Below, piece after piece: positions 18,805-26,683 of a DNA stretch of 64,000 bases. The notes beneath the pieces were generated by a model, which was not told where the DNA came from, did no database searches, and saw nothing but the letters and a program-made list of their open reading frames with translations. The position numbers were made by a program, and so were the translations under genes. How positions within the stretch are numbered: the first letter of the stretch is position 1; the number at the start of each line of letters is the position of its first letter. This DNA is from Maricaulis maris (GTDB lineage Bacteria > Pseudomonadota > Alphaproteobacteria > Caulobacterales > Maricaulaceae): assembly GCF_036322705.1 (NCBI RefSeq), contig NZ_AP027270.1, positions 1,551,501 to 1,615,500 on the forward strand, written 5' to 3'.

Positions 18805-19563
18805 ATGGCCAATAGCGAGTCGAAGTCAGCCTGTGACCTGTGCCGTAGCCGGGGTAACAACCGTTTTGCATCCGGCATCCGCATGGCGTTTCAGCCCATT
18901 GTGGATATCGAGGCCGGCCGGGTCTTCGCCCACGAAGCCCTTGTCCGAGGCGTAAAGGGCGAAGGGGCTGGTCATGTCCTGTCGCAGGTCACGGAAGAAA
19001 ACCGCTACAATTTCGACCAGACATGCCGGGTGACCGCGATCGAAACTGCCAGCCGGATCAACGTTCCGACCTCGATCAGCATCAATTTCATGCCCAACGC
19101 CGTCTATGAGCCGGCCAACTGCATTCGGACGACACTGAGGGCTGCCGAGAAAACCGGCTTCCCGCTCGATCGCATCATCTTCGAGTTTACCGAAGGCGAG
19201 GACATGACCGGGTCCGACAAGCTCAACGGGATCATCGAGGAATACGCGCGGCACGGTCTGCGCACCGCCATCGACGATTTCGGAGCCGGCTATTCCGGCC
19301 TCAACAAGCTGGCGCATCTGACGCCTGACTACGTGAAGCTCGACATGGATCTCACCCGGGACCTCGACACCGATCCGAAGCGCCAGGCGATCGTTCGTCA
19401 TGCCGCCCGGCTCTGCGAGGAGCTCGGCATCACGGTCATCGCCGAAGGGATCGAAACCGTCGGCGAGCTGAGCGCTGTGCGTGATGCCGGAGTTTCGCTG
19501 GTCCAGGGTTATCTGTTCAGCCAGCCGCGGCTGGAGACTTCTTCCGCGACAGCGAAATCCTGA
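18805..19563 (+). CDS. EAL domain protein, probable cyclic di-GMP phosphodiesterase
   Basis: 252 residues, a stand-alone EAL domain that would hydrolyse c-di-GMP to pGpG. The catalytic and metal-binding set is complete: Glu44 in HEALVRG, Asn94, Glu127 in FEFTE, Asp157 and Asp158 in DDFGAGYSGLN, Lys178 in VKLDMD, Glu214 and Glu217 in AEGIET, and Gln234 in VQGYLFSQP. The N-terminus has a CDLC pair (Cys10, Cys13) before the domain; no sensor domain or signal peptide is present. ATG at 18805 was chosen over TTG at 18799 because of AGAGGG upstream. It stands alone and converges with the helicase gene. Confidence 0.93.
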   Translation: MANSESKSACDLCRSRGNNRFASGIRMAFQPIVDIEAGRVFAHEALVRGVKGEGAGHVLSQVTEENRYNFDQTCRVTAIETASRINVPTSISINFMPNAVYEPANCIRTTLRAAEKTGFPLDRIIFEFTEGEDMTGSDKLNGIIEEYARHGLRTAIDDFGAGYSGLNKLAHLTPDYVKLDMDLTRDLDTDPKRQAIVRHAARLCEELGITVIAEGIETVGELSAVRDAGVSLVQGYLFSQPRLETSSATAKS

Positions 19564-19586
19564 AGGCCTTCCTTCCTGCCGGACAT

Positions 19587-19617
19587 GAAAAAGCGCCGCA
19601 GGATGAGTGCGACGCTT
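19587..19617 (-). terminator. Candidate intrinsic terminator of the RhlE-type helicase gene
   Basis: On the minus strand a 9-bp stem with one mismatch (AAGCGTCGC against GCGGCGCTT) and a 9-base loop is followed by TTTTT. It lies in the 87-base convergent gap after the helicase stop. Confidence 0.45.
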
Positions 19618-19650
19618 CTTTCAGGGCAGCCGGTTAAGGCCTGGCGAGGA

Positions 19651-21015
19651 TCAGGCACGCAGCGGTGCAGCAGACCCTGTGCGGGCACGCCTGCGGGGAC
19701 GTTTCGACCCGCCGCCGTGACCGCCACCATTGCCACCCGCATTGCGGGCACCGGACTGGCCGCGGGCCTGGCCTTGCGGTCGCCCGCCACCATCGGCCGT
19801 GAACGGACGCTTCTTCCCGGAGGGACGCGACTGCTTCTTCTGCGACGCCGCCGGCGTGGCATTCTTCGCTTCGGCCAGGAACTTGGCTTCATCACCGACG
19901 AAGACGCGCTCGATATTGAGTCCGGTCAGACGTTCGATATCACGCAGATACTCGTACTCGCCCGGCTCGCACATCGAGACAGCAACGCCGGACTTGCCGG
20001 CCCGGGCCGTCCGGCCAATGCGGTGGACATAGGCTTCCGGGATATTCGGCAGGTCGTGATTGACGACATGCGACACGTCATCAACATCGATACCGCGCGC
20101 CGCAATGTCGGTCGCGACAAGGATTTTCACGGCGCCGGTCTTGAAGCCATCCAGCGCCTTGATGCGCTGGGCCTGGGACTTGTTGCCGTGGATGGCGGCT
20201 GACTTGAGGCCGTAATCGACCAGGTGGCGGTTGATCTTGTCGGCGCCGTGCTTGGTGCGCGAGAAGACGATGGCGCGCTCGACGGCGCGGTCGGACATCA
20301 GCTCGAGCAGGAGATCCTTCTTGGACTCCTTGGGCAGCAGCACCACGGACTGTTCGATCCGTTCGATCGGACGCGAGGCCGGCGCCACCGAGACCTGCTT
20401 CGGATCGTCCAGCATTTCATGCGCCAGGGCGCGGATCGGCTTCGGCATGGTCGCCGACAGCAGCGCGGTCTGACGCTTGGCCGGCAGATGGCCGACAATC
20501 TTGCGGATGGCCGGAAAGAAGCCGAGATCCAGCATCTGGTCGGCTTCGTCGAGGATCAGGGTCCGCGTCTCGTTGAGACGGATAGCGCCGGACTGCATCA
20601 GATCGAGCAGACGGCCCGGGGTTGCGACGAGCACGTCGACGCCCTTGGACAACGCGCGGATCTGCGGACCCGGCTTCACGCCACCGACGACCAGGGTCGT
20701 GGAAATGCGCATGTGGCGGCCATAGCCACGGACATTCTCGAGGATCTGGGCGGAGAGTTCGCGCGTCGGCGACAGGATCAGGGCGCGGCACGTCTTCGGC
20801 TGCGGCCGCTGATTCTCTTCGATGATGCGATTCAGGATGGGCAGAACGAAGGAAGCTGTCTTGCCGGTGCCCGTCTGGGCGATACCGAGGACGTCGCGGC
20901 CCTCGATCATTGCGGGGATCACTTCGCTCTGGATCGGGGTCGGGCTTTCATAGCCTTCATCGGTCAATGCGCGAAGAATGGGCTCGGCCAGGCCGAGATC
21001 AGTAAACTGGGTCAA
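19651..21015 (-). CDS. DEAD-box ATP-dependent RNA helicase, RhlE type
   Basis: 454 residues. RNA helicase of the cytoplasm, likely in RNA remodelling. Motifs in order: Q motif SPTPIQSEVIP, motif I AQTGTGKT, Ia PTRELSAQ, Ib TPGRLLD, motif II LDEADQM, motif III SAT, motif IV VFSRTK, motif V VATDIAARGIDV and motif VI HRIGRTARAG. A basic Gly/Arg/Lys-rich tail follows (about residues 385-454), as in RhlE proteins. I place the start at a TTG (21015), since the homologous N-terminus begins there (TQFTDLGLAEPILRAL) and no ATG is available; the TTG overlaps the stop of a small upstream frame as TTGA. Sense of the tail is probably RNA binding. Confidence 0.93.
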   Translation of the reverse strand: MTQFTDLGLAEPILRALTDEGYESPTPIQSEVIPAMIEGRDVLGIAQTGTGKTASFVLPILNRIIEENQRPQPKTCRALILSPTRELSAQILENVRGYGRHMRISTTLVVGGVKPGPQIRALSKGVDVLVATPGRLLDLMQSGAIRLNETRTLILDEADQMLDLGFFPAIRKIVGHLPAKRQTALLSATMPKPIRALAHEMLDDPKQVSVAPASRPIERIEQSVVLLPKESKKDLLLELMSDRAVERAIVFSRTKHGADKINRHLVDYGLKSAAIHGNKSQAQRIKALDGFKTGAVKILVATDIAARGIDVDDVSHVVNHDLPNIPEAYVHRIGRTARAGKSGVAVSMCEPGEYEYLRDIERLTGLNIERVFVGDEAKFLAEAKNATPAASQKKQSRPSGKKRPFTADGGGRPQGQARGQSGARNAGGNGGGHGGGSKRPRRRARTGSAAPLRA

Positions 21016-21373
21016 ATAACAAATCTTTCTTGGGAATCGGGCACGACGAAGCGCGCGACGCGATCCTTGGGGTTTTTCTTGCGGAAGCTTGCGTAGATCA
21101 GCTGCCAGTATCTGGCGCCGAACCTGGCGCCGCGGTGGCAATGATCAATACGGACCCGTTGGGGTCGACTGTCTCGCCAACGACACCCGTTCGCAACCAA
21201 TGGGTTACCTACACGCGGTGTGCCGTGGGGACCGTGTCACACGTTTCGAGTGGGAAGGCAAATCATTTCGCGGCTGCAGCAAAGCGAAAGAATTGACAGG
21301 CCATGCCGATCCGCGCGAAAGTGAACACTGTTCACCGCGCCCGTTCAGGGCCGCCACCTGCCTGGAGCCACAC
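21016..21373. other. 358-base divergent intergenic region
   Basis: No convincing gene. It must hold promoters for the helicase (minus) and the ferritin-like protein (plus). On the plus strand TTGACA is at 21293-21298 and a perfect palindrome at 21321-21335. On the minus strand a 62-codon open frame without ATG (21012-21200) ends in TGA overlapping the helicase TTG start; its codons near the end are GC-rich at the third base, but I do not call it a gene. Confidence 0.6.
21321..21335. promoter_or_regulatory. Perfect palindrome GTGAACACTGTTCAC, probable repressor operator
   Basis: Two 7-base arms (GTGAACA, TGTTCAC) around one central base. It lies 23 bases after a consensus -35 (TTGACA at 21293) and 39 bases before the ATG at 21374, where the -10 and +1 should be. 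This size and symmetry are typical of TetR-family operators. Which regulator binds is unknown. Confidence 0.55.
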
Positions 21374-22225
21374 ATGGCCCGTACTGCCACGCCTGACGAT
21401 CTAATCATCACGCCGCGGAACCGCAAATTCACGGACCACGCCTCCCGTCCGCGCTGGTGGCTGGGCGGCGACGCTTATGCGACCGCCTGGCACAATGCGC
21501 TGTCAATCACCTTCCCGGCCGGCGAGACCTTCTTCATTGAGAGTGTCCGTCGCTTCCAGAAGGACGTCCCCGCCCCGCTTGCCGCGCAGATCAAGGATTT
21601 CGTCCGCCAGGAAGCTTTCCACACCCGCGAGCACAACAGCTTCAACAAACGGGTGATCGATGACGGCTACGACGTCACGGACGCGATCAAACAGGTCGAG
21701 GACAGTCTGGCCGAGGCCCGCGAAGGCCATCCGGTGGCACAGCTCAGCATCACCGTCTCGCTGGAGCATTTCACCGCCATCTTCGCCCACCTTGCCCTGA
21801 AGGACCCATCCCTCTACGCGAACACGGACAGCGAATCGGCGCGGATGTGGCTGTGGCACGCGATCGAGGAGATCGAGCATAAGAGCGTCGCGTTCGATAC
21901 CTATGCCCACATCATGCGCGATGTGAAACCGATCAAGCGCTGGGGCATTCGATGCGCCGTATTCGCCCGTGTCTCCAAGGATTTCGTGCTCAAGCGCTGG
22001 CGCGAAAGCCTTAACCTGCTGGCCCAGGACGGCATTACGGGTTTCAAGGCGCGGGCCGGTCTCGCCTGGTATCTCTGGGGGCGCCCGGGACTGCTGCGCC
22101 GGGTGCTGCTGCCCTGGCTGTCCTATTTCCAGCCCGGCTTTCACCCCTGGCAGATCGACGACCGGGACCTGATCGCCGGTGCCGAAGCCCAATATGATCT
22201 GGCCGAGCCGGTCGCCGCCGAGTGA
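21374..22225 (+). CDS. Ferritin-like 'metal-dependent hydrolase' (COG3687, PF10118 type)
   Basis: 283 residues. The family is annotated as predicted metal-dependent hydrolase, but the helices carry a di-iron-like ligand pattern: Glu in GETFFIESVRRF, EAFHTREHNSF, SLEHFTAIF and WHAIEEIEHKSVAFD. No signal peptide; a short hydrophobic segment lies near FKARAGLAWYLWGRPGL. The ATG at 21374 follows GGAG and begins the conserved region; the frame is open upstream to 21089. It is a single gene followed by a strong terminator and preceded by a palindrome that suggests repression by a TetR-type protein. The substrate is unknown. Confidence 0.85.
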   Translation: MARTATPDDLIITPRNRKFTDHASRPRWWLGGDAYATAWHNALSITFPAGETFFIESVRRFQKDVPAPLAAQIKDFVRQEAFHTREHNSFNKRVIDDGYDVTDAIKQVEDSLAEAREGHPVAQLSITVSLEHFTAIFAHLALKDPSLYANTDSESARMWLWHAIEEIEHKSVAFDTYAHIMRDVKPIKRWGIRCAVFARVSKDFVLKRWRESLNLLAQDGITGFKARAGLAWYLWGRPGLLRRVLLPWLSYFQPGFHPWQIDDRDLIAGAEAQYDLAEPVAAE

Positions 22226-22266
22226 CGAAACCGGACTCGCGTCCACCGGACCCTGATCCGAAACGC

Positions 22267-22296
22267 AAACGGCCGCCCCGGGGGGCGGCCGTTTTT
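22267..22296 (+). terminator. Strong intrinsic terminator
   Basis: A 13-bp perfect stem (AAACGGCCGCCCC with GGGGCGGCCGTTT) and a 2-base loop, followed by TT; the A-rich left arm makes it usable in both directions. It ends the gene at 21374 and may also stop tRNA-Asp transcription from the other strand. Confidence 0.85.
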
Positions 22297-22329
22297 GCGT
22301 CTGACCATCTTTTCCGAACCGGAAAGGAA

Positions 22330-22406
<77 letters not shown>

Positions 22407-22515
22407 AAAGGCGTCTCGCCGAAGCGAGGTGCGTTGTTTATGGGCAGAGCGCGGTCGGGTCAAGCGGGTTTCAGCACGCTTTGCAGAGGGAATGCAGATC
22501 GATTGCAGCGACGGC

Positions 22516-23811
22516 TCAAACGCGTGAAAAATGACGCCTTGCCCACGCCTCGGTCACGCGCAGGGTCGTCCGGATCAGATGTTCCAGATCTTCCGCACTG
22601 ATGACGTAGGGCGGCATCAGATAAATGATGGTGTTGAAGGGGCGAACCCAGACCCCGGCATCCACGAAACTGGCCTTCAGGATCTCGAGCTCGGGCAGGC
22701 TCTCCATCTCGATCACCCCGATGGCGCCCTGCCAGCGCACATCGACAACGCCTGGCAGCGCCCGCGCCTCGGGCAGAAGCGCGGCGAACATGGCCTCGAT
22801 GGCATGGACCTGGGCCAGACGCGGCTCCCGCTCGAACAGGTCGAGCGAGGCATTGGCCGCCGCACAGGCCGCAGGATTGCCCATATAGGTCGGGCCATGC
22901 ATCAAAGCCCGGCCGGGATCCTCGCCCCAGAAGGTCTCGAACAGGCGGGTCGAGGCGATCGTCGCGGCCAGGGGCAGTGTGCCGCCGGTGAGCGCCTTGG
23001 AGACCGTCATGATGTCTGGTGTGACGCCGGCCTTCTCCGCCGCAAACAGCGTTCCCAGTCGGCCAAAGCCGGTCATGATCTCATCAAAGATCAGTGGCAG
23101 CCCGTGCTGGTCACTCAGATTGCGCAAGGCCTGCAGCGTTGCCGCATCATGAAAGCGCATGCCGCCCGCACCCTGAACCAGCGGCTCGACGACCACACCG
23201 GCCAGCGTGTCGGCCTGTTCGGACAGCAAGACGGCGAGACTGTCGATGCGGTCGGCATCGACCGGCAGGTCGGCGATCACCTGACGGGCGATCGCGCCGG
23301 CAAACAGGGCGTGCATGCCCTCCTCCGGGTCGCACACCGACATCGTCGCCAGCGTGTCGCCATGATAACCGCCGCGAAAGGCCAGAAAGCGGGTCCGGCC
23401 CCGTTCGCCGCGATTGATGAAGGACTGGACCGCGATCTTCATGGCGATCTCGACCGAGACCGATCCCGACTCACTGAAGAAGACATGGTTGAGATCGCCC
23501 GGTGCCAGGGCCGCCAGACGGGTAGCAAGGCGTTCGGCCGGGTCATGGGTCAGGCCACCGAGCATGACGTGCGGTACGGCGTCGAGCTGACGCTTGACCG
23601 CATCGATGATGTGGGGGTGCCGATAGCCGTGGCACACCGTCCACCAGGACGAGACGCCGTCGATCAGCTGGCGCCCGTCCGCCAGCGTCAGGCGCACGCC
23701 TTCTGCACTGACCACCGGCAGGGCCGGCGGTGTGGTCTTCATCTGCGCATAGGGTCGCCAGAGCGCGTGTTCGGTGGCCACGAAACCAGGCCCGTCTGTA
23801 GTCGGCATCAT
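22516..23811 (-). CDS. bioA: Adenosylmethionine-8-amino-7-oxononanoate aminotransferase
   Basis: 431 residues, a class III PLP aminotransferase of biotin synthesis, which converts KAPA to DAPA with S-adenosylmethionine as amino donor. Seen: the N-terminal WRPYAQMKTTPP and GVSSWWTVCHGYRHP segments specific to BioA, the PLP-binding GSVSVEIAMKIAVQ region, LIFDEIMTGFGRLG and the lysine motif MTVSKALTGGTLPLA. It diverges from bioF with only 43 bases between start codons, so the two promoters must overlap or share control. Two adjacent ATG codons (23811, 23808) are possible starts. Confidence 0.96.
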   Translation of the reverse strand: MMPTTDGPGFVATEHALWRPYAQMKTTPPALPVVSAEGVRLTLADGRQLIDGVSSWWTVCHGYRHPHIIDAVKRQLDAVPHVMLGGLTHDPAERLATRLAALAPGDLNHVFFSESGSVSVEIAMKIAVQSFINRGERGRTRFLAFRGGYHGDTLATMSVCDPEEGMHALFAGAIARQVIADLPVDADRIDSLAVLLSEQADTLAGVVVEPLVQGAGGMRFHDAATLQALRNLSDQHGLPLIFDEIMTGFGRLGTLFAAEKAGVTPDIMTVSKALTGGTLPLAATIASTRLFETFWGEDPGRALMHGPTYMGNPAACAAANASLDLFEREPRLAQVHAIEAMFAALLPEARALPGVVDVRWQGAIGVIEMESLPELEILKASFVDAGVWVRPFNTIIYLMPPYVISAEDLEHLIRTTLRVTEAWARRHFSRV

Positions 23812-23854
23812 GAGGAGGCTTTAGCAGGCCCCCATTCTGTGCGACAGGCTTTGT

Positions 23855-25033
23855 ATGACACCCGCCTGTGCTTCCCTTGAGCGTTTTGCAGCTGACAAGC
23901 TGGCCAAACTGGACCGGCGCCAGTTGCGGCGTCAGACCCATGAGACGCGCCCTCTGGGCGGCGCCTTGGTCGAGCGCGACGGACAACGCCTGGTCAATGC
24001 CTGCTCCAACGATTATCTGGGCCTCAGCCAACACCCCGTGGTGATTGAGGCCGCACGCGCCGCGACCGCCACCTATGGCGCGGGCTCCGGCGCCTCGCGG
24101 CTGGTCACGGGCGGCCATCCGCTCCTGTTCGAACTCGAATCGCGTCTGGCTCGTTTCAAGGGCAGCGAAGACTGCCTCGTCTTCGGGTCAGGCTATCTCA
24201 CCAACCTCGCGGTCACGCCGGCGCTGGTCGGCCCCGGAGACCTGGTGCTCATTGACGCGCTCGCCCATGCCTGCCTGCATGCCGGTGCGCGCCTGTCCGG
24301 CGCCCGGGTCGAGATCTTTGGCCATAATGACATGGTCGATCTGGAAACCCGTCTGACCCGGCTCCGCGCTGACTGCCGCCACGCGATGATCCTGACTGAC
24401 GGCGTGTTCTCGATGGATGGCGACCTGGCGCCGCTTCCGGCCCTGCTCGAGCTGGCCGCAAAATTCGATGCCTGGGCGCTGGTTGATGATGCGCACGGGG
24501 TCGGGATTCTTGGCGAGGGGCGCGGCACTGGTCACAGCTTCCAGCCTCCGGCCCTCGCCCCGCTGCAGATGGGAACCCTGTCCAAGGCGCTGGGAAGCTA
24601 TGGAGGCTATCTGTGCGCCTCGCGCGCGGTGTGCGACCTGCTGCGCAGTCGCGCCCGCCCGCTTGTCTTCACGACGGCGCTGCCTCCGGCCAGCATCGCG
24701 GCCGCGCTTGCCGCACTCGACCTCATCGAAAGCGACACCGCCCTGCGCGAACGCCCGATGCAGCTGGCGCGCCGGTTCTGCGCCCGTCTCGGATTACCGA
24801 CCCCGACATCTCCCATCATTCCGATCGTGCTGGGTCACGCAGACAGCGCGCTGGCCGCTTCGCGGGCGCTTCAGGAGGATGGCTTCCTCGTCGCTGCCAT
24901 TCGCCCACCGACCGTGCCGGAGGGCACAGCGCGCCTGCGTATCACGATCAGCGCGGCACACAGCGAGGCGGACATGGACCGCCTGGCTGCCGCCCTTCAA
25001 TCCATTCGCCAAACGACCGAGGCTGCCGAGTAA
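23855..25033 (+). CDS. bioF: 8-amino-7-oxononanoate synthase
   Basis: 392 residues, a PLP enzyme of the alpha-oxoamine synthase family that condenses pimeloyl thioester and alanine to KAPA. Seen: LVNACSNDYLGLSQHPVV, the glycine-rich GAGSGASRLVTGGH, the Asp/His pair in DDAHGVGILGEGRGTGH and the PLP lysine in GTLSKALGSYGGYL. Length is normal. Only weak Shine-Dalgarno (AGG) precedes the ATG. Its TAA shares a base with the ATG of bioD (TAATG). Confidence 0.96.
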   Translation: MTPACASLERFAADKLAKLDRRQLRRQTHETRPLGGALVERDGQRLVNACSNDYLGLSQHPVVIEAARAATATYGAGSGASRLVTGGHPLLFELESRLARFKGSEDCLVFGSGYLTNLAVTPALVGPGDLVLIDALAHACLHAGARLSGARVEIFGHNDMVDLETRLTRLRADCRHAMILTDGVFSMDGDLAPLPALLELAAKFDAWALVDDAHGVGILGEGRGTGHSFQPPALAPLQMGTLSKALGSYGGYLCASRAVCDLLRSRARPLVFTTALPPASIAAALAALDLIESDTALRERPMQLARRFCARLGLPTPTSPIIPIVLGHADSALAASRALQEDGFLVAAIRPPTVPEGTARLRITISAAHSEADMDRLAAALQSIRQTTEAAE

Positions 25034-25698
25034 TGCGACCGCTCTTTTTTACCGGAACCGGCACCGATATCGGCAAGACCCACATCCTGTGTGCCCTCAT
25101 CCGCGCTTGGCGTGAGAGCGGTCGCACGATGCGGGTGCTCAAGCCGGTGATCTCGGGCTTCGACCCGTCCGCACTGAATGACACCGACACCATCCGGCTG
25201 ATGCGGGCCAATGGCGAACCTCTGACCGGAGAAGGCGTACAGGCCGTCTCGCCCTGGCGTTTCAGGGCGCCGGTCTCGCCGGACTTCGCCGCGCGCAAGG
25301 AACGCCGTGAGCTGGTTTTGGACCAGGTCGTCGGCTGGTGCCTCGATCATATCGATCGCGAGATGCCGACCGTGATCGAAGGCGCGGGTGGTGTGATGTC
25401 ACCGATCGCCAGTGACGGTCTGAACCTCGATCTGATCCGCGAACTGGATGCGCACCCGGTCGTGGTGGCAGGCAGCTATCTCGGGACCATCTCGCACACG
25501 CTGACAGCCCTTCGGGCACTGGACGGCCGCTGTACCGTGATCCTCAACGATCACCCGCGCAGCGACACACCCATCACCGAAACCGCCCGCACCATTGCCC
25601 GGTTTGCGCCGCGCGCCGATGTGCGAATTTTTGACGAGACCGGACCGGCAGCGCTAATCGACCTGTTCGAGCGCGCCACCGAGACCCAGCTCGACTAG
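25033..25698 (+). CDS. bioD: Dethiobiotin synthetase
   Basis: 221 residues. It closes the ureido ring of dethiobiotin from DAPA, CO2 and ATP. The P-loop FFTGTGTDIGKTHILCAL is at the N-terminus, the substrate motif LKPVISGFDP follows, and GAGGVMSPI is the second conserved loop. It starts at the TAATG overlap with bioF and is clearly cotranscribed. Its TAG overlaps the TAG of the convergent gene by 4 bases (CTAG). bioB is not in the window. Confidence 0.96.
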   Translation: MRPLFFTGTGTDIGKTHILCALIRAWRESGRTMRVLKPVISGFDPSALNDTDTIRLMRANGEPLTGEGVQAVSPWRFRAPVSPDFAARKERRELVLDQVVGWCLDHIDREMPTVIEGAGGVMSPIASDGLNLDLIRELDAHPVVVAGSYLGTISHTLTALRALDGRCTVILNDHPRSDTPITETARTIARFAPRADVRIFDETGPAALIDLFERATETQLD

Positions 25699-26678
25699 CG
25701 CCCCCATCGGGCGCGCCAGCCCCGCTCATCGACATGTACAAAGGCGCCGTGATGCGCGTTCGGTGCATATTCGCCGAGCCCGCCGGGTTGCCAGTCCTGG
25801 TCCTCTGCCGCCGCAAGCGCCTCGACCAGGTCGAACAGGGCCGCCGCGTCCCGGCGATCAAGGACGCCGTCACCATTGAGGTCATCCATCACGCCATCAC
25901 CATCGGTGTCGATGAAGATGTCTGCGGCGCCGCCATAGATGTGGCGCGAATTCTCGCCATTGCCGAGACCGGCATTGTAGGCCGGGGTCCGATAGCCGCT
26001 CATGACGGTGAAACTGTCCGTCCGCCAACCGCGCGCATTACTGGCCTCCAGAATGCGTTCAAGCTTCAGGATCAGGCGTTCGGACAGGACCAGATAGCGC
26101 GCCTCCCCCTCACCCTCCTGCTTGCACAGGAACTGGCCCAGACGGAAGTGCGGCGAGACCGCGAGGTCTTCGAGACCCGGCATGAACTCGATGAAGCTGT
26201 CCGGTGCCCGGTAGGCCTCCTCGCCGCGATAGGGTTGCTGCGGGTATTGTCCGATGGCAAAGCCATTGATGCTGTCCCCGCTATCGGCCTCGACGCGGCG
26301 CATGACAACGAGGTTGAGCTGCATCTCGTCGCCGGCCGCCGAGCGGAGCGTGACGGTGGTCAGGCTGGGTTCGTCCGGCGCCGTCCAGCGCAGATCATCC
26401 GTCGCCGCCTGTTCGCCATGCACATCAATCCAGCTCAACGCCTCGGACGCATGAAGGGCGAGCGTCTCGCCCGGCGCAAAGAACAGCGCAAAGACCGACA
26501 GGCCGATGTCCAGCCCGTCACCGGTGGTCAGGTTGAAGGCGGCATGGCCAGGGTCAAACGCGGGCGGGCTTGCCACGATGGGCCGCTCCACCGGGAGCGG
26601 GTTTACAGCATCGACCGTTGCCGGTGACGATACGAGGAGCAGTCCGGTCAGACCGACTCCGAAAAGGGTTGCGCTCAA
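25695..26678 (-). CDS. Exported M15-type (DUF882-like) peptidase with EF-hand/dockerin-like insertion
   Basis: 327 residues. The C-terminal half (about 165-327) resembles peptidoglycan D,D- or L,D-peptidases of family M15: SGYRTPAYNAGLG, then His246 and Asp253 in RHIYGGAADIFID and His315 in FVHVDERGW are the expected zinc ligands. Between Asp253 and His315 lies DTDGDGVMDDLNGDGVLD (residues 257-274), two calcium-loop-like repeats, the second followed by RRDAAAL as in dockerins. The N-terminus (LFGVGLTGLLLVSSPATVDA) is a signal peptide. Start is TTG at 26678, with GGAG 8 bases upstream; there is no nearby ATG. It lies 5 bases after the transpeptidase gene. Confidence 0.85.
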   Translation of the reverse strand: MSATLFGVGLTGLLLVSSPATVDAVNPLPVERPIVASPPAFDPGHAAFNLTTGDGLDIGLSVFALFFAPGETLALHASEALSWIDVHGEQAATDDLRWTAPDEPSLTTVTLRSAAGDEMQLNLVVMRRVEADSGDSINGFAIGQYPQQPYRGEEAYRAPDSFIEFMPGLEDLAVSPHFRLGQFLCKQEGEGEARYLVLSERLILKLERILEASNARGWRTDSFTVMSGYRTPAYNAGLGNGENSRHIYGGAADIFIDTDGDGVMDDLNGDGVLDRRDAAALFDLVEALAAAEDQDWQPGGLGEYAPNAHHGAFVHVDERGWRARWGR

Positions 26679-26683
26679 GCACG

